NCBI GenBank assembly: GCA_008933995.1 | Contig: WARS01000036.1 | Span: 1,286,001 to 1,350,000, forward strand | From: Datnioides undecimradiatus | Lineage: Eukaryota; Chordata; Actinopteri; Lobotiformes; Datnioididae | Direction of reading: 5' to 3' | DNA: 64,000 nucleotides | Shown: piece after piece, positions 1-43,660 of the stretch | Position numbering within the stretch: position 1 is the first letter of the stretch | Layout of the letters: each line of letters opens with the position of its first letter | Notes under the pieces: generated by a model | Databases searched by the model: none | Told to the model about the DNA's origin: nothing | The model's input: only the letters and a program-made list of their open reading frames with translations | Program-made: the position numbers and the translations under genes

Positions 1-364
1 TTTGTGCATGGCTTAGGTTTCTCCTCTGTAATAAAAGCACCAGGACTTATGTTTCTACGTGTGTGCAGTGTGTGGGTGTACAGGGGCGACCATGAAATAA
101 ACGAGACGAAGTAGGCAGCCAGGTTTGGAGACCCACACACACTCATCAAACAGTCAACCAGAAAAACTGGCAAAATGAGAAGCTCCCTGGAAGCAGTCCC
201 ATCCACAGCACACACACGCACAAAAGGAGTATCTCTACAGCATTTATAGTAGTTCCCATGTATGTTCAGATGACTAATAGACAAAACATACTGCCTACAC
301 ACACAATATTGTCTCGGTTCTTTATCAGTTCATGTTCCCACTGATGTCTTTCTGTTTGTTCCAG
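1..364 (+). other. Upstream flank ending in a strong splice acceptor
   Basis: No coding region is recognisable here. The stretch ends in a long pyrimidine tract (about 345-362) followed by CAG, which is a good acceptor at 363-364. It is most simply the 3' end of the first (non-coding) ndp intron, because norrin genes have an untranslated first exon and begin translation in exon 2. The alternative is the last intron of an unrelated upstream gene (see the 365-436 finding). Short CA-rich patches occur around 130-140 and 205-225. Confidence 0.4.
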
Positions 365-656
365 ACTGTGGTGGATCCAGACAGTGGGGGATGGAGCAGC
401 CTGGTGAAGCAGCCCTCATACCGCCTTTCTCCCTAAAGCTCACTGAACTCGAACCTTCAGTGTACTAACAGGAAGAATACATACGCAAAGATTCTTTCCT
501 CTTTGTGAGACCCTGAAATACAATTTTTATGAGAATTTTTTATAAGAAGTGTGAGCAAGATAGTGAGAAAAAATAGAAGGAAGAAGAGAGAATAACAGAG
601 ACAGCGTAACGTGTTGGAGATCCTGTGAAGATTAAGGGCCTTTGGGTGGTTGGATC
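365..656 (+). other. ndp: Probable 5'UTR part of ndp exon 2
   Basis: This is the stretch between the strong acceptor at 363-364 and the norrin start codon at 657. No other acceptor with a pyrimidine tract is visible in between, since 540-615 is purine-rich. Exon 2 therefore probably runs 365-863 with an untranslated leader. A 24-codon frame at 365-436 ending in TAA is open directly from the acceptor and could instead be the last coding exon of an upstream gene. A cDNA read would decide. Confidence 0.45.
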
Positions 657-863
657 ATGAAAGCATCAATCTCTGTGGGCCCCCCTTCTGGCCTTCTACT
701 GGTCCTGATCTGCTGCCCCATGCTGGGCTTGGTCCAGTCTGCCAGCAGCAACAAAGCCAGCGATAACGGACACCCACACCTGGGAGATACTGACCCAGAC
801 AGATGCATGAGGCATCACTTTGTGGAGACCATCACACATCCAATTTATAAGTGCAACTCCAAG
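657..863 (+). CDS. ndp: ndp coding exon 2 (first coding exon)
   Basis: Encodes residues 1-69: signal peptide, linker and the first two knot cysteines. It ends in AAG followed by the donor GTAAGG, in phase 0. Confidence 0.94.
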
Positions 864-1410
864 GTAAGGTGGAAACAGACCTACAGACACACATTGTAAG
901 CCGTTCTGCTTCACCATGGTCTCCTACTCATTTCTACTAACAAGGTGTTAAAAGAAGTGTTGCCCTGCATGTTTTAGATGTTTGCCTGCTGCAACACAAC
1001 TGATTCAAATAAATGGGTCATTACCAGGAATCCGCAGAAACTGACGAGGGTCTGATCATATGAATTTGGTCTGATGTAAGAGAGGAAACATTTAAAATAT
1101 TAAGCGCAGTGGGTTCCCAGGACCATAACTGAGCAACACTGTATAAAAGTATCAGTGCCAGTCCACCTGACAAATCTACTAATATGTTACAAATATCAGG
1201 AAACATTTTGTTTCAAACTAAGCCCCAGAGACACAGAGAACCCCAGAGCAGCAGCTAAAAAAAATCTCCAACTCCAACTATAATCAATCACTTTTCTCTT
1301 TATACTAATTTCAATCCTGCAGCTTCTCTTCAGTTTGGCCAGTCCAGTGTGTTTCTTTCCTTCTTTCTATTTATCTCCATCTCTTTATCATTTAGACGAA
1401 TCATCATTGG

Positions 1411-1449
<39 letters not shown>

Positions 1450-2565
1450 CGCTGGACTGGGCCACAATGCAGACATATTCTGCATCTCAGCTGGGACTCT
1501 CTGGCTCTCTCCTGGCTCTGCCACAGGCTGTAGGGAAGGAGATAGGGTGATGAAAGAGTACCAGATGATAAAAATGCATTTCTTTCTATGAGGTTTCAAA
1601 CAACTTCTTTATAGTATAAAGAGAGTGATGATCCCTTGAATCACACCAAGCGTGAACACTATTTGCAGAAGGGGCTGTCAAATTCTGTCCTTTTGTTGTG
1701 CACTTGTGTAGCTGTTCAGCTCACGTGAGTTATCGCTGCTTTGGTTTTTGTTTAATATCCTGACTCTGACTCTGCATTTAGCAGGTGGCCAAACCCCAGC
1801 TCAGCTCAAGAACAGGAGGGCTGAACACATCCACAGCTGGGTTTGAGCTGGTCTGTCTATTACTGTAAACAAAGAACTCACATTAAAATTCACAGTCTTC
1901 CTCATTCCTCATCAGTATGTACGTGTGTGTGCTGTTCAAATTTGTATTTGAAGTTTTTCTATAGATTTAGTGATTCTGCAGTTAAAAATATCTTGTTACG
2001 TCAACTCAGTGTATTAATGCAGATATATAGATATTCCTAGGTGTGTTGAAGAAGTGATGGGCCAATGTATTAAAAATCAACTCTTGACTGAACAGCTATG
2101 TTCTGGAGCATTATGGAGCATTTTATATATCAAGTAAAAATAAGCCAACATGTAGACACAGCATACTGCACATACTTACTTAGACAACAGATGTCTTTGA
2201 AGCTAGCAGCTCAGTGTGCAAGACCTTTTCTTGTAATTTTATGTAAACACATCTTCAGATAGCTTCCTATGACTGTCTCTGAAGCACTGTGGTAAAACAC
2301 TATGGTTCCCATTAGCCTCAGTATCTTGTAGAAAATGCTGTAGAAAATTCTGGATTACAGAAAGAAAATATCCATGACAACCGAGACTGACAACTGAGAT
2401 TGCTCAGATGTCATGGTGGTTGTCATGGTTTTGGTCAAATTGGAAATGAATGAATTAGAACTGCAACATTTATTTTCATTATTGAAAAAAAAAATTAGAT
2501 CAAAAGTTGACATAAGATCGTAAGAAAGGAGTGTCATGGTTACTGTACATACCACATGAACTTTT

Positions 2566-2625
<60 letters not shown>

Positions 2626-4214
2626 TCCAAAAGAATTGAAGAATGTTGAGAAAGCTGACCAAACTGGAACCCAAAGATATTAAAATTAAATTACACAGAT
2701 AAAATAACAAGTTCTCAGATAATATTTGGCATTTGAGCTTGGTAACTGAGTATTGATGTATTCAATGACTTGATTATTGTTTCAGTTCTAATCAGTTTCA
2801 TTGTTGCAGTCAAAACCAAACATTGTTTTCATCCACAATTGACCCTCAATCTGACATGGAATGTATTTAACTTGCAACTGTTAGAACAAGTCTTCACAGA
2901 GCAAAACCTCTCCCCTAATGCCAAAAGCTGCAGGTAAACAATGTTCCAACCTTAGTGACTGGATGTCACATATCATGGTGGTCTTTAGGAGTCATAGTCA
3001 CAGACCTTCCTTTCTGAGAATGTTGTTGTTCATCATTTATAATGATAACTCACACAGTACAGGCCTTAGAAGTAATCATTACCTAACTATCTATGTAGAA
3101 AAATTAATTCTGGCTGCTATATCCTGCTTTGGATCACACCACTAATGAGCTTTTCTCTGTCAACCACTTAGAAAATACATGGCATGAAGAGCAGAATGAA
3201 CATTCATTGTATCAGCTTTTTTAAATCTATAGACGAATGAAAGGAGGAGCACAAAATGTCCAGACAGAGAGGAGGTGGGTGGATGAGGAGAGAAGGGTCA
3301 CAGAACAGGAATTGTGTCTGTTTGACAGCCTAATCCTCAGCCGGGACAAAGAAAAATGGTCTTAAAGTGGTGACAACCCTCCTGATGCGTATGTGTGTGT
3401 GTATATATGTGTGTTTGTCACCCTGCCATGGCCCCAGACAGGCTTTGGTCAAAGTGAATACATGGGTGGCGACACACAGCAGCTGACAGAAGGACATGAC
3501 ACAGGAGTCTGTTTAGGGAGGCGAAAGGAATGTAGCAACCCACAGAGGAATGCCAATCAGATGGTAACAACACTAATCAGGCCTGTGCTTTGTATGTGCA
3601 TGCATGTGTGAGTGAACCCGCTGGTCACTCACCCTTGGGGAAAGCTCGATGCGGTGGTTTTGTTATCTCCACGTCCCAGCACAGGATAGTTTGCCATATA
3701 GATCATCAAACGTAAATCTTGGCTGTTTGTGACCCTGAGCTCTGATCTGTAGCAGGTGTAGGAGTGAATGACTCGTCTCATTTCTATCTCTCAGTTTGCA
3801 GGTGCAAGGCTGAGGCTGGGAGACATTCTGAAACCCAAACACTCTCTTTTAGACCAGATATTCAAATATTGCCTCATTGTACTCAGAGACCTTTTTCTCA
3901 TCTCTGGCAGAGCCCAAACATCATGAAAACCCTGTGTAAATGACTTATCTGTATGCTCTTTACTCTGTTTTCTGCATGCTGTGTTACAGATGGTGTTGCT
4001 GGCACGCTGCGAGGGCCACTGCAGCCACACAACCCGTTCAGACCCCCTCATCTCCTTCAGCTCAGTGCTCAAACAACCTTTTAAGAGCACCTGCTCGTGC
4101 TGCCGGCCACACACCTCCAAGCTGAAGGCAGTGAGGCTGCGCTGCGCTGGTGGGACTCGCATTACTGCCACTTACAGATACATCTTAGCCTGCAATTGTG
4201 AGGAGTGCGGCTGA
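657..4214 (+). CDS. ndp: Norrin (Norrie disease protein), spliced CDS 657-863 + 3990-4214
   Basis: The two exons join into 143 residues (human norrin has 133). Residues 1-28 form a hydrophobic signal peptide (LLLVLICC core). A short variable linker follows, then the C-terminal cystine-knot domain from about residue 50. All eleven cysteines expected for norrin are present with family spacing: C50, C66, C76, C80, C104, C106, C107, C121, C137, C139 and C142. Recognisable blocks are [31 protein letters not shown] and CNCEEC. Known role in the family: a secreted disulfide-linked dimer that binds Frizzled-4 with LRP5/6 and TSPAN12 to activate beta-catenin signalling in retinal and inner-ear vessels. 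The start at 657 is chosen because it opens the signal peptide; an in-frame TTG at 642 is not needed. The exon border after K69 is where mammalian NDP is split. It lies upstream of mao in the same orientation, as NDP lies beside MAOB in mammals. Confidence 0.95.
1415..1447. repeat. (TG)n microsatellite
   Basis: About 16 uninterrupted TG units in the ndp intron. They are read as poly-Val/Cys in shadow frames and are not coding. Confidence 0.95.
2569..2620. repeat. (CT)n homopurine-homopyrimidine microsatellite
   Basis: About 26 uninterrupted CT units (poly-Arg/Glu on the minus strand in shadow frames). A mirror-symmetric polypyrimidine tract of this length can in principle form triplex DNA; that is inference. 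Confidence 0.95.
3990..4214 (+). CDS. ndp: ndp last coding exon
   Basis: Follows the acceptor TTACAG at 3984-3989. It encodes residues 70-143 and the TGA stop at 4212-4214, and carries nine of the eleven knot cysteines including the CSCC group used for dimerisation in human norrin. Confidence 0.95.
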   Translation: MVLLARCEGHCSHTTRSDPLISFSSVLKQPFKSTCSCCRPHTSKLKAVRLRCAGGTRITATYRYILACNCEECG

Positions 4215-7200
4215 GCAAGGAGCAGCACCCTCCCAAACCCTCAAGACTCTCAAGAGCCAGACTCCTCTTGGCCTTGGGCCTTACTCTAAAGCTATCCAGG
4301 ACATTTTGGTTGATTATTGTGGGACAGTGGCTAGGGATGCTTGTTGTTACCTTGGGAGTGATAGTCTGGAGCAATCGTACCACCCTCACATAGGCCTTTG
4401 AATTGACCTGCAGCATTTGGGACTATATCCAGTCTCTTATGTGGAACCAATCCACATAATAATACAAATAATACAAAAGCAATTTCTCCAGCACACATGG
4501 CCAGACATGACACAGTGCTGCTCTGATGGGCCAGATACAGACTCTACCTGTTGAGGAGAAGCACTACACTCACACTCACTCAGGCCTCCGTAATTTATAA
4601 CACACATGCTCACAAACTACAGTCTGAGAACTCATTACAAATATCTGTAACAGCTTTCTGCCATCTCCATAAAACCGCCTTCCATGTGTTTGACAACAAA
4701 ACAACATACCTCATGAAAAAGCAGCATGGGAAAGGACAAGGCTTACTGAGAATGAGCAGGTCTACATGAGCCCAGACGTGTGGTGGATCTACAGAGAAGC
4801 ACCTGCGGTGTGCTTATTCACTCAATTGCATTTTACACACTCCCTGCAGACTTTCATCTTGCTGTGTAAAACATGAGCAACCCCGACAGTAAAGCTCATC
4901 AGGTCTTGAGTAAAAGAGAAGTGGCAGACAGTCTAAAAGGACCTCAGAAGATGAAAGAAGATGCAGGATAAAGGGTAAGCCACCAGCTGGGAGGTGCTGT
5001 GGACTGTTAAAAGACTGTCAAGACTATCAGTGTTCAATTTAAACGTAGTGTATTCTATTTGAAATTTGTGATGTTTCTGTCAACATTATTGAAACTGTAG
5101 CTACTATCATGACAGATTAATGGAACTGACACTTTAGTCTGTTATGTATTGTTTCTAATGATATGTCCAGTGTTTTGACTTGGAGGAAACACTCATGTCA
5201 AAACAGAGCAGTGGTTGCTCTGTATGTGTCTGTAATACCCCCATTTTCACCAGAGGCTAAACTGAGGCTTGTTATGCGGGGAGGTGCTGTGGTTTCAAGG
5301 TTATTGGGTTACTGTCTTGTTATTAAGTAATGTTATAATTATAAAATGGTCAAACTAGACTTCGTTACCACACAGTGGTGTAGCTTGAGTTATTCTGATA
5401 TTCTGCTACAATTGTCCTGACAAAGCTAGGAGATTTCAAACATGCTAGACTGCTTGCGAGTTTTACTCAAGTTTTCCAGATATACAACAGTTAGCTACCA
5501 AAGACTGGCGGCAGCATATCAGAGCAGAAAATTAGAGTAGTTAGTATTCTGTTCTTAAACCTGTCACCTTCCTTGCCATCCACGTACTGTGTCACTCAGC
5601 CATTGTGCTATTTGACGGTCCAGCGGACAGTGACTGAGGTTGCTGATCTGCTAGGTAGCTTTCAAGGAAACCCTTTGTTTTAGTTAACATTTGAATTATT
5701 AAGACTAAGAAAACGTACAGATTGTTGAAGATGTCCAAATTTAACCATCTTCTGATAACACAGAAGACCACAGACCAATGTGAAAGGGCTGAGCCCCGGA
5801 TTGCCCCATCCCAGTTTTCCCCCTGATTTTACCACATAATGATGAAAAGATCGAACTTGTATTTAAGTCATTTGGCGTGTGTACCGGGCTATTAAACATC
5901 AGTGGCCATTAGTTCTGGTGGTCAGTTTATCTGAATTTAAAAAGTAGAGAATGTGTCTCATTTTACTGTTGTGGTTTCTTCCATTATGAAAAGTCAAATT
6001 TTCTAACACACCCTAAAAATTTCATTGTACATGTTTGAACTAGAACAAAATATTAAGAAACAAAGGAAACAAAAAAGGGGCAACTAATGAATACTAATGA
6101 ATTTATGTAACATCTATTAGATACTACTCAGTTTATAGCATTGAAATATTTACTTTGAGATCCATTGTTCTGACTTCAGGTTGATGGAATTCTCTCAAGA
6201 AGGTAAGAAAGGTAAGGTGAATAAAGCATGTTCAAGTTCAGTTTAATTCAATTCTGATCTAAAACTAAAGTGAGGTTAAAAACTCACTGGTGGTTTTAAA
6301 TTAGACTGCTCACTTCCAGGCACCGAATTCATGATGAAAATACCAAACCAAAGGAATCACTCAGATTTCTATTAAGTAAGTCCACCTGGTGACATAATCT
6401 AATAGAGAATGATTTATATGAATGACTGGACACATCAGACACATTTTCTTCCCCCCCCAAAAAGTTTGAAATTACACCACTTGAGGAAAACTCATACTAA
6501 GGGTCTTCAAACCATATGAATTCGGGTTTTAAAAGTACAATTTTTCAGTGAAACCAGTAGCATCAGCAGAACAGTATGAGATGTTGAGTTGTAAAAGCAG
6601 GAACTTATAATGGTTATAATTCCATTATGGTGGTTTTAATTCACAGTGTACTCATTTCAGTAGGCAGTGAAGGCATTTCTTTGCTTTCATGCAGTTTTAA
6701 CTAGAATTACTGGCAAAACTGTTTATGTAACATGATGACAAAAAGTCGATCAGCAGGTGGTCATTTGGATAACTGCAGGCTTATAGATGTGGCATTTGTG
6801 ACATCATGGCTTACTCGTGATGTTAGTGAAACTTGTAACTAACTTATCCACAACCAACTTGCCTCACATGTGATACAATGAAGCAAAAGAAAAAAAGAGA
6901 ACTCTAAACCCTCTCCTTTGAACAATCAAGTCGTTGACCTATTTTGCTAAGGGGTCCATTAGCAAGAACTGAATCCCATCAGTTCCGGTGATGCTGCATT
7001 CCCAGTGCTCTGACTTCTGTGAGGGAGAATACAAACTGAATCTCCCTGTGTGGACTGACTAAGTATCTCATCAAAAATCCTTTTCAAACTGGATGTGAAA
7101 GCATGACGGCCAGGAGACAGAGCTCTATGACTCACAGACTCTTTATAGTTTTCACATTCATACATACATACAGAATATGTACCCTGTACAGATGTGTTAC

Positions 7201-8638
7201 CTTTCCAGTGAAACTGCACATTATGCTGTTCTATAGACATTTCAGTCCTGACTACAACTGACAGCATAGCCAGCTGCTTCACATGCGAACCTAATAAAGT
7301 CCTTTCCCCCTCGAATATGGAGATTAATCTGTGTTTCTCTACTGTCTCCTCTTAGTGTGTTGCTCCTTTATCAACACACACAAACATTAGCAAAGAGGAG
7401 GCATTTTGTGACATGTAGCAGGAGGTATAACTATTTGGGGAACTGGTGTGAGCAGAATGACTGAGCAGCAAGCTAATGATCACTAAGCTAATACTAAATG
7501 TGCTTTTCTATGTGTGTTCTAGGAACGTGAAGGAGATGTTGGCGAGTTGCAAACTTTCTAATTAAAGGAGAAAAATATTAATCAAATGCAGTTTCAACCT
7601 CAATCCACTTCCATGCGGAAGGGGGACAGACACACACGTGGTCTTTTTTATAACCCTTATCAGCACACGTTACACACATGCAATCATCATTAATCCTAAT
7701 CATAACCATCCAAATGTTCATAAAAATTGTTGAAAAGAGCTTATTAAGGAAAAATTCACATCTGTGTGTTTAGCATTCCATTTAATTGCCAGAGGTGAAA
7801 CATGGACAACAGCCAGGTGCTGGAGGTTAACAATATGACTATTCACTGACTTCACATGTGCCTAGTCCTGGTTTGCAGCTGAGCTGTCAGCACACACTTT
7901 ACCGTGAAACAGCACCAAAGTGCATTTTTTAGAAAAATGTTTAACGTCTCACCTCAGACAGCAACACAAGACCTAAATGATAATGCTCTCAAAAGTAAAA
8001 CCCATATGTCTGTGGAAACAATTGATAACATACTGACAATATCTAAGGGGAAAACATTGTCTTAATTAGTGGTGCACTAATGTTGGAATGCCTTGTAAAA
8101 TGTCTTTGAAACTCTTTAGATCCTTAGACAACAAATAAACGAAGCTGCACAGCCTGGAGGAGCAGCTTGATCAGCTATGTTTTTATTTACTTCAGTATAC
8201 CCAAAGCTCACAACAATACAGTGGTGAACAATTTACCACAGGTACAGTACACAAAGTTTAAAAAAATTCATTCATGAAAAGAGCTAAAACTCTGGATGAT
8301 GTAACAGTCCAATTTGTCCTGGTATTTATCTCCCTTCTCCTTTTGTAGTTAAAGAGCGAAAGTAATTTTCTCTACTGAGCGAATAGAGTTGCTTATACTG
8401 ATAAGAAGGGCAACGGTCGGAGGGTTCCTCTGGAGTCAGCTTTTTGTAATTGCTTTTTTGCTTGTAGCCATAAAAATCTTCAAAAGGTATGTATCACTTT
8501 TAGTGAGGTCTTTAGGAATAATTCCAAGATACAGAAAGGCAAAAGAGGAGTCAGATTCAGGTGTAGGACCCCTGAGAATAAATGCTTCACACCTTCCCAA
8601 AAAGATTTAATGTTTGGATGATGCACTGAGACAGAGAA

Positions 8639-8690
8639 GAATAATAAGATAGACCTTTATCATCCCAAAGGATCTTTTGTACCAAAACTG
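8639..8690 (-). repeat. Short retroelement tail-like sequence
   Basis: The string around 8652-8680 (GACCTTTATCATCCCAAAGG) resembles the CTTTATTnnTCCC-AAGGG 3' tails common to teleost Rex1/SINE-type elements, here reading outward on the minus strand. Only the tail is recognisable; the body cannot be delimited. Confidence 0.35.
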
Positions 8691-10036
8691 CTCAGTTTAC
8701 ATAGTGAATGTAATAAAAACTGTAAAATAAGGTTGTTAGTTTAGACACAAGAGAGATGCAATGCATTAATGGCAGAGCAGGGTACCAGCTTGTGCACCAT
8801 AAACAATGAACAATAAAAACCTGTACATAAAGCTGTGTCATTGTTCACAATAGAAATGACACCCAGAGCTATAAATAAAAAGCAAAATGTTTGCATCACT
8901 CTACAAAAGGTGAGCAGGAATATGAGTCAACCGTGGACTGAATTAGAAGTTAGTAACCACTGGTGTTTGTCAAAAATAGAATACTTTATCACAGTTGTAA
9001 CTCTTTGCTAACTCTGCTCTGTAAATGTAATACTCCTACTGCCCTCTGCTGACAACCCACACTTTATACACCTGCAGCTGGATTTACTGTGAACTCATTA
9101 TCTCCTTTGTGGTCCTAAGCATTACACAGTAAAGATTCACATAAAAGGAGAACAGTACATTCTATGCTAAAACATGCATGATATTATTTTCTCCACACAC
9201 TTTTAACAGCATGTACTCTGTTGTGTTTGGTCTCCCACTGAGTCTTGTACAAAATCTAATACAGACACCTCACAGTGAAAAAAGATAGTGCCAGAGAATG
9301 TGTTTCTGTGTTGCACTGCAGCTATTCTAAACTGTGCTTCTAAACTTCACCTCCCACTCTTATTGTCATGGAGATCTCTGTGCCCCCTCCCTGTCTTTGT
9401 GTATGTTATGTTCCCTTCACCTGTCATCCAGTTTCCTCTGCATCATTATCTCATCAGACATGACCTGCTATCAGCCTCCACAGCTGAAGCTCATCACCTG
9501 ATTGAGATAACAATTTATTCATCCACAAAGGAGTATGTGGTAATTTAAGTATCAAAGAGCACAAACAACAGACACAGCTGGACCCAGGAGTGCACAGAAA
9601 TTTGCAAAGCCCGATCAGAAAAATAAGGTGAAAATGTAGGACGTGAAGTATATCACGTAGTAAAACCCTTACATCGTCTTACTTCTCAATCTATCACGTT
9701 GTCAGTCTATAATTGGAAAAATAACTCAAGACACTAACTTATTTTGGCTGTATTCCATACTCTGGTTTTGGTTCCTGCTGTCATTGTGCTTTGTGCTTTG
9801 GTGCAGCAGTAGCTACAGCACAGCAACTGGGGTTTTGTGAAAAACCAGTGTGAAATACAAGTTAACTAAATACATTTGAGTACTTGTACTATACTCCACC
9901 CAAATGCATGCAAAGGAAATTAATGTAATATGAATGCAATCCTCTGGATGTATTTATTGGACTTTTCAAATTAATAATAATCTAATTACAAAATGCATGT
10001 AAATTAGCATTGAGCTACACTTCCACATGCAGAAAT

Positions 10037-10117
10037 CATTGTCAGCAGGATTCAAACCTGGCGGGGAGACCCCAATGGATTTCTAGTCCATCACCTTAAC
10101 CACTCGGCCACAACAAC
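10037..10117 (-). tRNA. tRNA-Ser(AGA)-like sequence, probably a decayed copy
   Basis: On the minus strand the 81-nt stretch starts at 10117 and shows the serine-tRNA A box (TGGCCGAGTGGTTAAGG), a perfect 5-bp anticodon stem ATGGA/TCCAT around CTAGAAA with anticodon AGA, and a serine-type long variable arm (GGGGTCTCCCC). Against eukaryotic tRNA-Ser(AGA) it has lost one base at the variable arm/T-stem border, leaving a mispaired T-stem end. The T-loop reads TTTGAAT instead of TTCGAAT, which breaks the universally conserved C of the B box. The acceptor stem pairs but uses three G-U pairs (positions 1, 6 and 7). These changes suggest a pseudogene or a weak isolated gene. No TTTT terminator run lies immediately downstream on its strand. 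Confidence 0.6.
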
Positions 10118-11689
10118 TCATAACTGTTTTTGTAAAAATAGATCTAGAGAATTAAGCCCTTGAGCAGGCATTCCTTCAAGGTACATCTCAGTGAGGAGAC
10201 AGATAGAAGGATGGAGGAGAAAACACACCTGAATGTTCAGAGGCAGAAGTACTGTGACACGTCAGTGTTGGTACATTCCTACAACACATTCCACTTTCCA
10301 GTGCCTGCAGATCTTAAAAAAGACCGTCTGTAAGACGCTAAAATCCAACACTAAGGGCTTGACAATGACAGGTTTTATTCCTGGGCATTTGTATTGGATT
10401 GCATTACTTTGTACAAGTGTGTAACTAAAGGTAACTAAAGGTATGTAATCACTTCCCCCATCTTTCACAGTCTCTTCCACACTGCCCTAGTCCTTGTAAA
10501 TATAGGGATGTGCTAGCATGGGACTTTAGTAGCTTATTCCATAAATTAGATTAAATGAGGAGTTGGATTAACCATAATCATGGTCAGATTAACCCTGCAG
10601 GGGGCCCTAATTTAAAGCCAGCGCATCTGAAAATCTGCATTGAATAAGTATTTGTAAATCACATCTTATAGCACATTTTATGTAGCTTAATATCAGCTGA
10701 TCAGCAAATCACTTATTATCTGATTAACTAAATCTTTGTTTAATAAATCAACCAAGTCAACAACACACAGGTTATGTGGGCCCTCTACATGTACGGATCT
10801 GATGGACCTTTCTTAATTGTCAGTTAAGATACAATCCAAACATTATTGCAATTACAGCTCTATGAACAATCTTTGTTAGGCTTCAAGCACATAACCAAAA
10901 TATATCCATAACGGCCCAAAACTGAGCGGTAAAACAGATGCTTGAATGCATCAATTCAAAATGCTTCTACAAACCTGGTGACAGCACATGAGCATGACCT
11001 ATGAGCGCGACATACAGCTAGCAGTGCCCAACCACAAGAGGGCCACAGAAACTAAAGAATACAAATGTGAAGCCAGTCTATGGAAGCCCAGGTCTTCTAC
11101 TCTCTAACCCATCTGATCGTGTAGTATAACAACATGTTATACTACAAGATTAACATGTCAGGTGCAAAACTTTTGAGTTATTGTTTGCAGATTCAGGACT
11201 TAAGTGACTGTGTTATCTAGAGAGGGAAATAAATCAAATTATTTCAGCCCGAAACTTCAGTTACCACTGATAACAGAGCTTTTTGGCCAAATTACAAAAC
11301 TGTTATTTGGGTTGAAGTAGATGTGACTTGCATGTGTGACTTGGCTGCTCATTAACTTAACCTGTCTGTTACAGGTCTGGTTATTGATATTTGGGTTACG
11401 AGGTAGACAGGATTTCTTAGCATAGACACAACTGGAATCTATCCAAGCTAGTTTCTGGATAGATTCATTGGATAGGGAGGGGCTATGTTTTGCATGCAGC
11501 TTAATAATGAACATATCATGGATAAAATATGTACAGTGGCTGATAAAGGCTGTACCTTTGATACCTACTTTTAAAATGATAAGAGAAGATCTTGGGGAAT
11601 GCTTTCATAGAAACAGAGTCATATTGAGGTCGGTGCCCTATGCTGTTAAATGCTGCGTATAAATGAGATAAAACTCATTTATGACGCCA

Positions 11690-11861
11690 ATAATCTCCCC
11701 TACCTACAAAGCAGATCGGTGCTCCAGCTACTATCGGTGGGTGGAGTCTGAAGGGAGTGGGCCTGCCCGGCGCTTTTAATACAGATGCGCTTCTCCATGC
11801 TTCCCTGCGTTCAGCGGCAAGCGGACACGGCAGAGCGGACGGAACCAGGGCAGACAGCACC
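11690..11861 (+). promoter_or_regulatory. mao: Probable mao core promoter and 5'UTR
   Basis: A GC-richer island just upstream of the mao ATG, in AT-rich surroundings. It contains GC/CACCC-type elements (GGTGGGTGGAG at 11737-11747, GGGAGTGGGCC around 11753-11763), which resemble the Sp1-type sites that control mammalian MAO promoters. A TATA-like TTTTAATA lies at 11774-11781. The transcription start cannot be placed. The ATG context (CAGCACCATGAC) is a good Kozak match. Confidence 0.5.
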
Positions 11862-43047
<31,186 letters not shown>

Positions 43048-43605
43048 ATTGCCCACACTGGTCTCCTCTCTCCTCTGCATCTCAAGGGGGCACATCTCAA
43101 TAGACACTGTACTGTTATACTTCTAGTACACTACTTTATGTCCCAAACTACAAAAGTAGTGAACTATGTAGGGTATAGGATGTTTTTGAGAAACGTCCTG
43201 CTGTAAGACAGACTGTTCAGCCACACAAAACACTAATGCACTGTCACTCTGTGCACTAAGGAAGAGAGAGTGAAACAAATAGTGATGGGCGTTGTAAAAT
43301 TTGAGAGATGCTGGTTTTAGAGGAGTGAAGAAGACCTAATTTCTGTTTAAATCTACAGTAAAGCTGAGATTCAGATTGTGAAACCAATTAAGAAAAAAGA
43401 ATAGAATCAATTCTTAAAAGGAAAAAATTAAAGCTATCAATATTAATCACTATTACTATTCCATACATTGCCAGTGACATTCCCATTCTTGATTACATGT
43501 GCGGTTATTAACTCATCAAGCTTTCTGTATGCTTTGTTTGTATGCATGTGCACATGCTTTGGTGAGCATGCATTTATGAACGTGAGTTTGTTAGTTGCGG
43601 GCAAA

Positions 43606-43660
43606 GTGTGTGTGTGTGTGTGTGTGTGTGTGAGTGTGTGTGCATGTGCATGTGTGTGTC
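43606..43660. repeat. (GT)n microsatellite
   Basis: GT units interrupted by GA and CA changes after 43631. Confidence 0.9.

Larger units (their letters stand above)
864..3989 (+). other. ndp: ndp intron between the coding exons
   Basis: A 3.1 kb GT-AG intron. It contains a (TG)n tract at 1415-1447 and a long (CT)n tract at 2569-2620. Nothing else is recognisable; open frames here are short and unlike known proteins. Confidence 0.85.
4215..11689. other. ndp-mao spacer, including the ndp 3'UTR
   Basis: No convincing protein gene in 7.5 kb. The ndp 3'UTR starts here. The first canonical AATAAA I find is at 6220-6225, so the UTR could be about 2 kb, but this is a candidate only. The spacer is AT-rich and holds a short LINE/SINE-tail-like piece near 8640 and a tRNA-Ser-like sequence at 10037-10117. 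Frames at 6959-7282 (-) and 8389-8610 (+) are open by chance as far as I can see: no domain, no homologous motif, no splice context. Confidence 0.7.

Noticed and set aside
3791-4171. 126-codon minus-strand frame overlapping the ndp last exon
   Set aside because: It is antisense to the conserved norrin cystine-knot exon; composition is the shadow of that exon.
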